From Anthonomus grandis grandis (taxonomy: Eukaryota > Arthropoda > Insecta > Coleoptera > Curculionidae): a stretch of 64,000 bases of DNA. The stretch covers positions 28,003,127 through 28,067,126 of the forward strand of contig NC_065567.1 in NCBI RefSeq assembly GCF_022605725.1, in the 5' to 3' direction. The notes below the pieces were generated by a model. That model worked only from the letters and a program-made list of their open reading frames with translations, did not search any database and was not told the DNA's origin. Position numbers and translations under genes: made by a program. Below are positions 25,401 to 36,908 of the stretch, piece after piece (the first letter of the stretch is position 1; every line of letters starts with the position of its first letter).

Positions 25401-25965
25401 TAAATATCTGTAAACTGATCCATAACTCAAAAACTTACACATTTGAAAATTTGTACAGAAATTGTTTGATAAAATTGATTGGTCACATATTTCAGGGTTT
25501 TCCCAAAAAAAAGTCGAAAATTTTAAAGAGAAAGATTGTTTTGAGGAGGATGATTTATTTTATTAAAAATCCATCAACTCAAAAACTAGGTAACGTAGAA
25601 ATTTTAAAATTTTTCCATAAATTCTTTGATAAAATTGATTGCACACGTACTTTAGGGTTTTCCATAAAAATTTGAAAATTTTGCGTAATAAAAATTATTG
25701 AAGTTTTTTTTTCCTCAAAAAAAATCACGAACTCTCTATAACTCAAAAACCAGCCAACGTACACATTTGAAAATTTATACGTAAATTCTTTAATAAAATT
25801 GATTCGACACCTATTTCATAGTTTTCCAATAACTTTGAGAAAATTTTTTTGAGTAATATGATTTTTTTTAAATACACAAGCTGTGAATAACTCAAAAATT
25901 AGACAACGTACACATTTAAAATTTTCACACAGATTCTTCAACTTATTTCAGGGTTTTCTGAAAAA
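25401..25965. repeat. ~155-bp degenerate tandem repeat, four units
   Basis: The block ATAACTCAAAAACT recurs at about 25424, 25576, 25740 and 25889 (spacings 152, 164, 149), each followed by ACGTACACATTTGAAAATTT-like sequence, AAATTCTTTGATAAAATTGATT, a CACGTACTTTAGGGTTTTCC-like block and an A/T-rich spacer. Open frames here are repeat translations. Confidence 0.88.
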
Positions 25966-27041
25966 ACTGGTTTTGTTTTAAGGAAGATGATTTTTTTGCA
26001 ACAACAATTAGGTTACAGTGCGTGCCTAATTGGGTCTAAAGTAAAATTTATACCCAATAAAACAGTGTAAAAATTCAAAATTAAAACTTCACAATACGTT
26101 ATCCACTTAATATGCACCATGCCTTATCATACTTTTATCCTAAAGAAAGACAAGTTCTATCATAACAATCTAAAAAAATCCCTCACGGAAGTAATCCAAT
26201 CTTATCGGCGCCCTAATAAAGGAAATCGGTGCGGTAATATGTTTTTAAAAGGGCTCAAGTGTCATGCATTCATGCCATAGTGTGTGTTATATTAAAATCC
26301 TTTTAAATAATATATAAGGAAAAATTCTGAATATTTTATGGATTGAAAGTTAAAATCTAGAAAATTACATGCGAACGCGATTTATTAAATTCTTGCCGCA
26401 TATGCGATTTCGATGAAATTCGCGCGATTTATTATATAAAATTCAATAAGGCGTTTTAGTATTTTCATTTTTACTTATAATAAAGTTCACATCTGAATTT
26501 GAACTCATAGAAATCGAATTTAATTGAAAAAAAAAATGTACACGGACAATTATTCGGCAACTGAATGGTGTATAAGGAGTATCTAGTAACCCCATGCGGT
26601 CAACGTAGTAGCGACGTAACAATCAATGGATAAGCAGAGTTCATTCAATACGGTAGTGGTCATAGCATTGCCAAATTAAGCAGTTCCTTTTCTTCCCCTT
26701 CAATGAATATACACAACAATTACATTCTGCTAATATCCTTAAGCAGATTACGCGTAGTTACGATGTTGCATCTTGTGTATATCGCATTATTGAATAGAAT
26801 GGTGTACACACCGTTGGGTCAGTGCCGTAGATACAATATATTTTTTAAATTGATTTGTATTTAATATTATACAGTTTTTACATGCTTTTGTTAGCTTCGC
26901 TTTTTATAATTTATACTGTCGATATTCTTTGATGTCTAAGCTATTGTATAGCTACAGCTTTTACTGATGACACAACTTTTTTAATCAATTGCGGTTTAGT
27001 CAAAAAAATTAAGAAGAATAAACTCTAAGCTCGCATTTGTA
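25966..27041. other. AT-rich intergenic DNA, nothing recognised
   Basis: No frame of note, no RNA gene and no inverted termini were identified in this stretch. Confidence 0.5.
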
Positions 27042-27221
27042 AAATCTTCTAAAAATTTAGGTTTACATTTTGATGAGGATCTGCGTTTTAGTGAGCATGT
27101 CAAACAATTAAATAAAAAATCCTTTTTATTTCTTAAATTAATTTTTAGTCAAAGGCATTCACTCAATTGTAAACTGCTTTGTGACTTACCTAGCAGCATC
27201 AAAATATTCCATAAATATTAA
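27042..27221 (+). pseudogene. Fragment of a non-LTR retrotransposon reverse transcriptase
   Basis: A continuous frame reads KSSKNLGLHFDEDLRFSEHV, then KQLNKKSFLFLKLIFSQRHS, then LNCKLLCDLPSS, ending at TAA 27219. The pattern (NLG-hydrophobic-x-D-x-x-L-x-F-x-x-H-V followed by KK...L...R...L) is that of the C-terminal thumb region of Jockey/CR1-like LINE reverse transcriptases. Only about 60 codons remain; no start, YADD box or endonuclease is present. It stops 13 bases before the left end of the mariner-type element. Confidence 0.7.
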
Positions 27222-27234
27222 AATTTGACAAATA

Positions 27235-28420
27235 TAGGGTCCACCAATAAGAATGATATAAGTTTAAATTGCTAAAAAATAAAAACGAATTGGTTAATTT
27301 CTATGATTGATGTTTCATGTTGTAGTTTATTATGTTTTAAACAAAATATCATTAAGATGTCCACCTCGGCTACGGCGGCAGACGTTTAGACGATGAACCC
27401 AATTTTCAATCACTTTTTTTAACAAGTTGGGCTGAATTTCGCGAATAACCCTAGTTATGTTAACTTTCAACTCATTGATGGTTTGAGGATTGTTAGAATA
27501 CACCTTCGACTTCACATATCCCCAAAGAAAAAAGTCCAGGGGAGTAAGATCACAGGACCTTGGTGGCCATGTCGCGAAATTATTCGATCTTCAAAACGCT
27601 CTCTTAATAAATTAATTGTGGCTCGGGCGGTGTGTGATGTTGCTCCGTCCTGTTGAAACCAATTCTGTTCGAAGTCTCCACCATCAATTGCAGGCCAAAG
27701 AAAGTTTGTTATCATGTCGCGGTAGCGCTCTCCGTTGACTGTCACAGTACGCCTCCCTGCATCCTCAAAAAAGTACGGACCGATAATTCCACCGACATGC
27801 AAACAGTCACTTTTAACGGGTGTAATGGCACCTGTACTAATTTTTTGGGGATTGTTCAGACACAGACACCAGAAGCGGCAATTTTGACACTAAGACAAAA
27901 ATGGGCTTCATCTGAAAAGATGATTTGTTTCCCAAAATCGGCATTTTGTTCCAACTGCAACAGGGCCCAGTCGGTAAACGTTCTTCGCAAACCATGGTCA
28001 GCAGGCAAATTCAATTCTTGAGTTAGAACCATCTTATATGGATGTAGGCCTAAATCTTTCTTCAAATTGCGCCACAGAGACATTGGTGAAATGCCTAATT
28101 GCTGAGAACGGCGCAAAACAGACACATTGTTATTCGCGTCAACACTTTCTCTTGCAGCGGCCTTGCACTTTTTTGTCGCGTTGGTGGCTTATTATCCAGA
28201 AGAGTGTACTCCCGTTCAAACTTATTGCAAGCTCAGAAGGCCGTACACGATGGCCAAAATCTTCTCTAAGAGCACGATAACAGGCTCTAACCGATTGCGC
28301 ATTTTCGTAATACTATTTCACGATAACACAACTGACGCTTGATCCGCGTTTTAACACATACCATTTTGTGTACATGGCTGCAACTAAACTTCTATCACTT
28401 CTATTGTTAGACCCATTATA
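27235..28420 (-). mobile_element. Mariner-type DNA transposon, about 1.19 kb
   Basis: The left end TAGGGTCCACCAATAA (from 27235) and the right end, read inverted as TAATGGGTCTAACAATAG (ending near 28420), form imperfect terminal inverted repeats beside TA dinucleotides. Length and a single intronless transposase on the minus strand fit the Tc1/mariner superfamily. The right boundary is uncertain by a few bases because the TIRs have drifted. Confidence 0.8.
27330..28372 (-). pseudogene. Mariner-type transposase, frameshifted
   Basis: Read on the minus strand. An HTH region (RSQQLGISPMSLWRNLKKDL, about 28066-28110) precedes the catalytic core. The aspartates can be seen in FSDEAHF (27910-27912), QQDGATSHTA (27647-27649) and PLDFFLWG (27534-27536). 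The last two are about 37 codons apart, in line with DD34-39D mariner relatives. The segment WPPRSCDLTPLDFFLWGYVK lies in a different frame from the upstream ENWFQQDGA segment, so one indel near 27570-27580 breaks the gene; a stop/frameshift near 27850 and more damage at the N-terminus (28130-28340) break it again. The C-terminal ENWVHRLNVCRRSRGGHLND is typical of the family. All three catalytic codons survive. Confidence 0.9.
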
Positions 28421-28649
28421 TCTCGCGTCACTCTTTTTAAAATTAAGTGAATATTCAAAGAACATTTCTTTTAAATAAAAAAATAAATACCATTTTTTAT
28501 ACAGAAATTATATTTGCAACTACAATTTACAAATGCATACTTACGAAATGTGTATTTTGTTTGAAACCACTTTGTGTTAAAGTGCCTGTATGTACATACA
28601 AGAACTGGATGCAATAAATATATTTTTTCTTAACACAGATTTGCAGATA
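28421..28649. other. AT-rich spacer
   Basis: No gene or repeat recognised between the mariner-type element and the dispersed hairpin-satellite relatives. Confidence 0.4.
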
Positions 28650-28900
28650 AAAATGACTTCAACTGCCTGGAAGAAAAGAAAAATGTATTGCAATTGCCTG
28701 GAAAAACATAAATAACAATTGTCAATTTTTCCTGGCATTTGAAATTCAATTTTAAGTAAAGAAAATGTAGTTCCTTGGTAAGAGATAAAATTACGTCAAC
28801 TGCATGGAAGAATTAAAAAACTTATTTTAACTGCCTGGAAAACATTTAATATGAATAATATCAATATGGAAAACTTGAATTTCTGCCATTTTTTCTTGCA
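28650..28900. repeat. Dispersed relatives of the hairpin satellite
   Basis: Several arm-like blocks recur: TTCAACTGCCTGGAAG (28668), GCAATTGCCTGGAAA (about 28690), CAACTGCATGGAAG (about 28797) and AACTGCCTGGAAAAC (about 28829), separated by about 20-110 bases of AT-rich DNA. They match the arms of the 172-bp satellite at 14.9-16.6 kb but without its regular period. Confidence 0.7.
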
Positions 28901-30612
28901 ATTAAGGCTCAACTTTAAATGTTGTTGTACCTAACGTTACAATTTTGTGGACAAAATTACATCTGTTGGACATATATAACCAATTCGTTTCTAATAATTT
29001 GGGGCATATATGATATCCTTTTTTGATTCGATATACCAATCTACAGCACGAGTTCTGCAGCGAACAAGCGTAAATAGGGCATATAAAGTCGCAGCATATA
29101 TAGTGGCTAAGAACAAGAGACTTTAGTAGCATTTTATATTTATAGAATATATATAAAATATTTATATATTTTCTTAATAGTCTAGAAATAATCAAAATAA
29201 ATATTTTTTGTGGATGCATATATAGCATTTTTGTTATTTTTAAGTCTGGTCTTTGCTGGGTTTAGCTTGAGCAGTTAGAGTTAGAGTTAGAGTCAGTGCA
29301 ACAATAGTGGTAAGAACTTATATTTACCAACATTTAATATCTATGTTTTAGTTTAAACGAAGAAATTAATTGAGGAAGAGAGAAATCTAGAACTTCGAAG
29401 CAATTTTAAAGTAAATTTAGCTTAAAAGATATGCGAATAACATCATATCTACATTAAAACTATCACTTTTAGATTATAAAATAAACTAAATATATTCAAC
29501 TCATGCAAAATGAGATGAATTAATTGTTAAATTAGCAATAACTCTTATGTTAATTAATTAATAAGGACAAAAATATTGTCAACCGTGTCTATAATAACAA
29601 ACGAATTGTATATAATGAATTTATTTGGTTTCGCTTCATCTAACCTCATAAAACTCACTCAATATTAATAAATTTAGGTATAAATTTCCGTCTATCTTTT
29701 CTACAGTCATAAGTATATAATAGTGTATAATATATACTATACGTTCAACCACATAGATATATGTTTTTTTCTTTTTATTGTTAATTAGTTTGGCCAAATG
29801 ACTATTATTTTATTTTTTATTATTATTATTACTCATACTTAAACTTGTAATTTATTTCAGATTTATTAACAAATTAACACTTTTAATTTAACTGTAGAAG
29901 AGAAAAATAAATATTGGTACGCCGTTGGTGAAAGATTATAAGAAGATCAGTGGCCTTCCGTTTAGGTTAACACTGCACTATAGAGATGCCGCTCTTTTAT
30001 AGTGGACCGCTCAGCTCACACTTTTCTGCCTCTGCTCCTCCATCCGTCAGTTGATCCGATGCTTTTGTTGATCGCTTTAAATGGCTTAACCGCCCCCACG
30101 TTTTTTTTCTCTCTTAGTTGCACAAGTGCCATGTCCGGATGTCTATCCTCGATTCGGAGTGACACTAAATACCCTACCTACCCAAGCAGTACACGATAGT
30201 TACATAAACGTTTATTTTTCAATTATATAAATATCGGGTAAAATGTCCGAGTTATATACGTTGAGGAATTTAATATTATGTTCATGTTTTATTCACGTTT
30301 AACAAGATAGTTTATTACAGCGTTTAAGTATGGTATATTGTCTATTATTTAAAGACGTTTATAAAATGCGTTTAATGAAATGAGATTTTTTTTTAATTTA
30401 CAGATCTGTTTTATGTATATGGTGGCATTTTTTGCCGAAATTTTCGTTCTTGTGCAAGCGGAATCGTATATGATTTACGTATATTCTGCAGTTTGATAAA
30501 TATACCTTGGCCATATAAGGTTAATAAATATATGAAAAGTTTTAATTGAAAAACTGTATTTTTGAACCTAGAAAATTAAAAGTTGTCTAGAACTAAAAAA
30601 AATTGAATTTTT
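28901..30612. other. AT-rich intergenic DNA, no gene recognised
   Basis: Contains a short (GTTAGA)n-like run at about 29273-29294 and (ATT)n at about 29817-29832. A less AT-rich patch at about 29940-30190 has only a 65-codon frame with no recognisable family. Nothing further can be supported. Confidence 0.5.
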
Positions 30613-31290
30613 TTCAAAACTTAATGACTTATCTTAAAAAAACTGAATTTTCACTTATTTGTGATAAAAAATGGCACAACTACTGTAATTTTCATAGTGA
30701 TACGCCTTGCTTTCGAGAAATAAAATGAGGCTTTTTCACGTTTTATTCGAAAAGCTTAAAGTTATGCGAGAAAAGTATAGATACAAAAAATATAGATGTT
30801 TTTATCAGGTAATTATTTATTGCAAAAAAATCGATTTTCAATAACCTTACCCTTACCCCCCCCACCCACCCCACAAAACTTACCAGTTAGAAATTGTTTA
30901 AAAAAAATAATTGTTTTCCATAATAGTACTCGTGAATAACAGCTGGTTTCGTCGTTAATATCTAATTTAATAACACAATTTATTTATTTATATTTGATAT
31001 AATTTAATATATGTATATTAATAAATATTTAATACAAAAAACCAAGATTGGATATTATGGACGAAAAATAGTGATTTTTCAATAGAATTTCTTACTGGGA
31101 AAATGTTTGGGGTGGGTGGGGGGGTAAGGGTTGTTTTGATGAAAACCAATGTTTTTGCATTGTTTATTTAAATTTGATATAATTTTATATATAAATATTT
31201 AGTATAAAAACAGTGATTTTTCAGAAGATTTCATCAAATAGGTATTTGAGGTGTAGTAATCGAGTTTAAAAACTAAATATGTAAATCCTG
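30613..31290. repeat. Dispersed element with inverted G/C-rich arms, copy 2
   Basis: Matches the 22.4-kb copy from CAAAACTTAATGACTTATC onwards. The C-rich arm is at 30843-30876 and the inverted G-rich arm at 31109-31130 (GGGGTGGGTGGGGGGG then TAAGGG). The terminal block GTAGTAATCGAGTTTAAAAACTAAAT (about 31250-31275) is the unsplit counterpart of the Tigger target site. No coding capacity. Confidence 0.85.
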
Positions 31291-32141
31291 TATCAATTTT
31301 TTTAAACAGATTCCTATATAATATACGTATATTCTACAGTTTAATAAGTATATCAAAACCAAAAATTTACTAAAAAATCGTTGAATAAATATATATTTAA
31401 CGATAATAATATATGTGTTGCTTGGGTAAACTGTGCTTTAATGAATAATTTTAATTTTTTAATAACATATTCCTCTACTTACGTATATCGTAAATGAACA
31501 AAAATTATACCTACACCTTGATTAAAAACGGAATCAAAGATCCTCAGATCTAAGTGGTTGAAGTGAGCCCTTGGCATTAATGCATACTAAAGCAAGACAA
31601 CTTTAACAGTCGGCATCGTTTGCCACGACAATTCCCTCAAAAGAAATTAATAATTTTGTAGAATTTATTCAGCGACATTCGGGATGGATGACTTTTGATT
31701 CTCGCTCGAGAAAATTCGAATACTTTTTGTAAGAGATGTGAAGTGGAGTGGGACCACTTGTCGCTCCTTTGATCCCGGTGCCGTCTGATCGGTGCGGAAG
31801 CGTCGCGACGCCTTGTCGTTATTTTTACCGTCGCTGCGCCGCCCACTCGATATGTTAATGCCGATGTGACTTTCAAAGGCATATGAATATTTTACCGTTT
31901 GTTGATGTTAGAGATCAGGAATAGAAAGAAGTCGGAATATTTCCTTTTTCGTGCTTTCACTCGTAAATAACACCCACTTCGCTTTTCTTTTGCCTTTGTA
32001 ATCGGATTTTAAAAGAAAACAACAAATTGAGGAGATTTGTGACATTTTTATTAGTAAGTTGGATTAAATAAGAATGCTTACATGAAATAATAGAAAACCT
32101 TAAAGCAATATTAAACCTATTATAATACGCTTTTAACAAAT
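31291..32141. other. Intergenic DNA and Rpn1 3' flank
   Basis: A less AT-rich block (about 31600-31885) contains CpG-bearing sequence and an 81-codon minus-strand frame with no recognisable family. On the minus strand an AATAAA signal at 32047-32052 lies about 90 bases past the Rpn1 stop codon and is a plausible polyadenylation signal for that gene. Confidence 0.5.
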
Positions 32142-35100
32142 TCAAGGGTTGAAATCAGGATTCTTCCTTAATATCACAAAACCTTCCATGATCGGTGTAA
32201 GACTAATATATTCCTCCGTAGCAAGTTCCGCCCTTTCACCGTGAGCCAACAACACAGGGGTTGTATGAGTTTGGAATCCTGTGATTGTTTTAGGTTTACC
32301 TGCTTGACCAACCACATCTACAGCCAAACCAACGCGTACAGGTACAGGTAACTGATTGAGATCTTCATCGAAAGTCACCAACATTCTAGGTTGCATTGCC
32401 GCAGCCAAAGCATACAGCAAATAGTGAGACTTTCCAAGGATTACTAAAAAACAAAATATAAGAAACCTTGCCTAAAGAATCAACTAAGTAACTTACTTGT
32501 TTTAACATCCAAGAAGCCAACTAGTGTAGCCATAAGGCCTGCTACAGCTACGGGGCTCATCAGTTGTCTGTCACTATGGTAGGGACTGAGAGTCAGCGTA
32601 CCTTTACCTGCAATTTTAAAATTATATGAAAATGATACTTAAATTAACTTGTATTAGAGTTAAGCTATTTGAATCATTCAATATGAATGGCACTAGCTCC
32701 TTAAGTGATCCTGTACACTGCTTTTTTAACATCTAAATTAAATAAATTCCTTAAGAAAAAATTCCTTTTATATGAATCCATTTTTTAATGATCAGAGATG
32801 TTACAATAACATTCCTTTTATTTTATTTTAAATGTTCAAATATTATGTTATACATTTTTTTTTGAATAGTGCACATATCTTGATACATATTTCTTAGAAT
32901 TTTTTTTAGAAATTTCTGCATAATTTTCAAGGTTTTCCAACAGTATTGATAAGAGAAAATAAAAAATTTTATTACCTTGCTACAGATATGAATTACAATT
33001 ACCGATTTAACCAAAACAGTTAGTAAAACTGTTCCATTCGATACAAATTTATAAAGACACGAAAAAATTGGTAAGATTCATATAAGTTGACAGGCAAGTA
33101 AGATTCGTATCATCCATCGTATGACCCATCTCCAACTTGTATAAACTCACCTAAATGAGTTAATCCTTGTGCAATCCTAACCATAAACAAATTATTAGGA
33201 TCCTTAGCGTGATATTGAGCCAGTTGTCTTAACATAGCGGCTAATCTAGCGTTATTGGTACCAGCGCCAACCAGACCCATAGCAAAAATAGCATTGTGTG
33301 CCACCTCTGCGTCACTGTCATGTGAAAATTTACTTAAAGTATCCAGAATGTTTAGCTTTGGATTCGAGACTGATGTAAGCGCCAAAGCCAGAGGTACTGC
33401 TCGACGAATAACCGGTTCACAGTACCGCAGCAAATGTCCGAATGTCCTGAAAGCCATCTCACTTCCAATGTCTTCACCCATGCTTATCAAAGCGATTCCA
33501 AGCACAGCAATTGCTTGCCTGGAAGAGAAGTCTTTGTCTTTCTCATCTGTAGCTTTTTCTTTCTTATCTTTGTCCTTGTCTTTTTTATCTTTTTCTGAAC
33601 TGTCAGAGCCTTCATAGTGCTCTGAACAGATGTGCAGCAAGTGCTGTACTTTAAGCACATTTCCAGTTCCAGCATATGCACAAACATCTACCATTGTTGT
33701 AGCCATAGACCTAAAATTATTCTATTTAGAAAATTGCTTTAAAAATAACTAAATAGTACCTAAATGGTTCCGGAATGACTTCTAAAGCAGCAATGATGGT
33801 GTCAATACTCTCCTGTTTACCCAAGTGGCACAGCCCTAACCCCAAAGGCAAAAATCTTGAATATGTGTCTTTTTTCAAATCCTCCTCTGATTTTTCCATT
33901 AAAGTTTGCATGATAGTGGTGGTCACTTGAGAGTTTCCTGACCCAACTGATATCATCCCACAAGCCAATGCGGCCATACCAATAACCTCCATGTTGGAAT
34001 TTGGATCTGAGAATACTGGGAAGAGCAGACTAAGCACTGCTTCCCTATTGGATCCAACATATGCCAATCCTAAACCCAATATAGCTCCAATTCTCATAAT
34101 AGGAGCTGTATGGAGAACATAGTCACTTAACAAAGCCAGTGCTGGATCACACTCATTTCTAACACCACAGTTGACTATTCCACAAGCCAACAATGCTCCT
34201 GATTTAATATGGTCTTCTGAAGAGTACAAGTATTTATCAATTGGAGTCAACCCACCATCTACATCCCACAACAACACTAATCCCAAAGAAGCAGTAGCAC
34301 TTAACATGCCATGATCTTTATTTTTATAAAGCCACTTATTTCCATCTTCCATTAGTAACTTATCTTGCCCGAAAGCTGCATTAACAAAACCATTGACAAA
34401 ACTAGCAGCCAAGTTTTGCTTAGCAGAATCAACTTGACTTCCTCCAAATGATGGCCTGGTATTTTCTAAATGGGATTTATAAACATCCTCAGGAGTTTTA
34501 GGTTCCATAATGTCCAGTTCCCTTGCCAAGTTAAGGAAGTGGTTGTTCAAATGGCAATTTGCCATGATTTCTGATAAATCTTCATATTCAGGGGTAGTTT
34601 CTGGGATCTCTATGTAAATTTGCTGACGTCCTAACATAAAGGCAAGTTGCTTCTGGAGAGTCCTGTGAAAAAGAGTTAGATTATTTGTTTTTTTTTTATA
34701 TGAAATGGTTAGGACTTACGTATCCTTGCAGGATAAGAATATTTCTTCAATTAATGCATGGTCATTTAACTGCATTGCAAGGCGTAGTGCTTGTGGATAC
34801 TGATTGAATTTTCTGAAGAGCAACAAAGCTGTTTGCAATAAAGTTGTGTTCTCTGGGTCAGCTACATAGGGTACACAACTGAAATTATAAGATTAGTTAG
34901 TACCAGACTATTACTTTTAGATCCTAATTTAATCTTTGATAAGCATGTGGATTGTATTGCAGGTGGACTGAGAAAGCATATTTATCTCCTTAAAAACTTA
35001 AAAAAGAATAGTTAATAGAATTTTTTTCTTAATTGTTTACCTTAACAGTCTACCTGCAACTACAGTCTTTTACTTTGAGTTGTACCTCAGTCTTGGAGAA

Positions 35101-36320
35101 TTTTTAAGTTTAATTGTTACATCTCCTTACACTGCCCTCACATTACATCTTTGAATGTTTAATATATGTAAGAAATAATTTAGATAAATATAACCTAAAG
35201 TCAGGTCATAGCCATAACACACAGGCAGTAACTCTTAGAGATTAAATTCCTGAGACATAAATACAAGATTTATAAACAACAAATCCTGTATCTCTCAGCT
35301 ACATATAATGTCTCAATTTTCTTCTAAATGAACTTAAATTTTTAAATGAAAAACATTTTGCTTAGTTTGTAAAAAATTGCTGGCTGATGAGTATTTACAG
35401 GAAGAATTGTGAAAGGTCAGGGATAGCTTATGTACCCACTAGGATATAATATCATTTTAAAAGGTCTAAAGTCTCTTGTATTTTAAACTTGTGGTGATTA
35501 ACTTACCTAGTAAGATAGAGGCAAACCTTGGAATAATCATCAACATATTGTTCCAACAAATCAACTCTTTCAATTTCCATAAGCAAATCACATGCCTCTG
35601 CCTCAGCATTATGAGCCATATTGTAAGGTACTATCTGCTTCACTAATTGAATCAATTTATCTTCAACATCTTTATCATCGACATCCTTTTCAGCCCATTC
35701 CCATGCAATCTCTCCTGCTAAATGCCTTTAAAAGAAGTAATAATATAAGCCCTCTATAGTAGCTCTAAAAAATGATACTAACCTAACATATTCATGACCC
35801 CACTCTCCTATTTTATCCAAATCAGATAATAAGCGGTATTTGAGACACTCTCTTCCTTCGCCCATTGTCATGGCCAGAACAGAAATAATGTCAGCACAAA
35901 TCCTCTTCACTTGTGGATCCTTAACTTTTTCGTAAACCTGTTTCATTGTATCATAGTGGGGGCGCATGAACTTCAGTGGTTTTGGTACTGAAGTCATGGA
36001 GGTTGTAGAGGCTTTAATTTTAGCTCCAAGAACATTCAAAGCGGAAAGATATAGGTTTTCATCGTTTTCCTAAAAGGGAAGTCTTAAATGAGGTACAATT
36101 GTGGTAATTAGTAAGGCCTTACTGTCAATCTTTCAACACACAAGTTTAACTCTTCTTGCAGCTGCTTATCTTCCTCCGACTAAAAAAAAAATTGAAAGCC
36201 ATATTAATTAAGAGCATGAGAGTTTAGTTAATATTTGGTCCTTACTAATTCGTTCTTCTCCTCCTCAGTCTCCTTCTTTGTTTCAGACTTTGGTGGTTGC
36301 TCAGCTTTTACTTGAGACAT
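32142..36320 (-). CDS. Rpn1: 26S proteasome regulatory subunit Rpn1 (PSMD2)
   Basis: Rpn1 is the large scaffold of the 19S base; it docks ubiquitin-like shuttle receptors and the deubiquitinase Ubp6/USP14. Nine exons on the minus strand: 36320-36246, 36179-36123, 36069-35783, 35725-35507, 34878-34720, 34662-33760, 33710-33151, 32607-32497, 32443-32142. All junctions are GT/AG and phases agree, giving 890 aa (human about 908). The start gives MSQVKAEQPP followed by a Lys/Glu-rich leader. Family blocks include NKDHGMLSATASLGLVLLWD, proteasome/cyclosome repeats (SGALLACGIVNCGVRNE; GAILGLGLAYVGSNRE; LPLGLGLCHLGK), a Lys/Asp-rich loop at about residues 595-625, NNARLAAMLRQLAQYHAKDP and the C-terminal GFQTHTTPVLLAHGERAEL. 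Intron 4 is enlarged by a LINE fragment. Head-to-head with RUNDC1. Confidence 0.98.
34895..35480 (+). pseudogene. LINE reverse-transcriptase tail inside Rpn1 intron 4
   Basis: Read on the plus strand, antisense to Rpn1, the intron encodes degraded pieces in the order expected of a Jockey/CR1-like ORF2 C-terminus: DPNLIFDKHVD...GGLRKHIYLLKNLK (about 34920-35000), ATTVFYFELYLSLGEF (about 35057-35105), YVRNNLDKYN...GHSHNTQAV (about 35165-35230) and LLADEYLQEEL (about 35377-35410). Frames shift between pieces. Other Rpn1 introns are mostly 45-70 bp, so this insertion accounts for most of the 628-bp intron. Confidence 0.65.
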
Positions 36321-36908
36321 TTTTTTTATGGTATTTTTTAAGTTTCTGTAGATTTAAGTCTTACACAAAGCTTCTTTGAAAGTCAAGGTATTACTTTAGG
36401 TGGGTTTAATATATCTTCGGTAATTTACTCAAAATACTGGTCCGCAATCAAACAAAATAACTCAAAATTGCAGCATCACCGAGAACCATAACCTCAATGC
36501 AGACTGACTGACTGACTGACGTTTTTTTATTTGTTAGTCCTACCAACAGCAGGATTTGTTTGCGTTGTTTCATATCGATGGGACGCTAACTTCACACATA
36601 TTCGAAATGACAACAATGGAGCGACTCGGTTGTTATTCGCTTTGTGTATCAATCTAATTACTGTCAAAGTGTTCCTCAGATATATAAATTATTCAATAGA
36701 ATAAAATTTAAATAAATCAACTATAGTATTATCAACATAAAATTGAATGTGTTATCATGTAGAGGCATAAACCTGCTGATAATAATGTAAATCCTGGCAT
36801 GTCAGGTTTGGGTTCCCAATTCAACTGCTTAAAATGCCAACATATTGTGTAAAATTAATTTGTTTTTAGGAAACAAACCTTTGATTAAAATCCTATAGAA
36901 ACTTTGCA
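36321..36908. promoter_or_regulatory. Divergent promoter region of Rpn1 and RUNDC1
   Basis: The two start codons point away from each other across 588 bp. The region includes a (GACT)n run at 36502-36520 and a less AT-rich patch at about 36540-36650 where transcription of one or both genes may begin. No TATA box stands out. A shared bidirectional promoter is inference from geometry. Confidence 0.6.

Noticed and set aside
29273..29294. TTAGAGTTAGAG run as an insect telomere-type repeat
   Set aside because: The insect motif is TTAGG; this is a short GTTAGA run of about three and a half units in internal DNA.
10021..32141. tRNA genes or other structured RNAs
   Set aside because: I looked for B-box-like GTTCGAATCC and cloverleaf pairs and found none; a tRNAscan-SE or Infernal run would be decisive.
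33255..33617. 120-codon plus-strand frame opposite Rpn1
   Set aside because: It is antisense shadow of the highly conserved Rpn1 exon 7.
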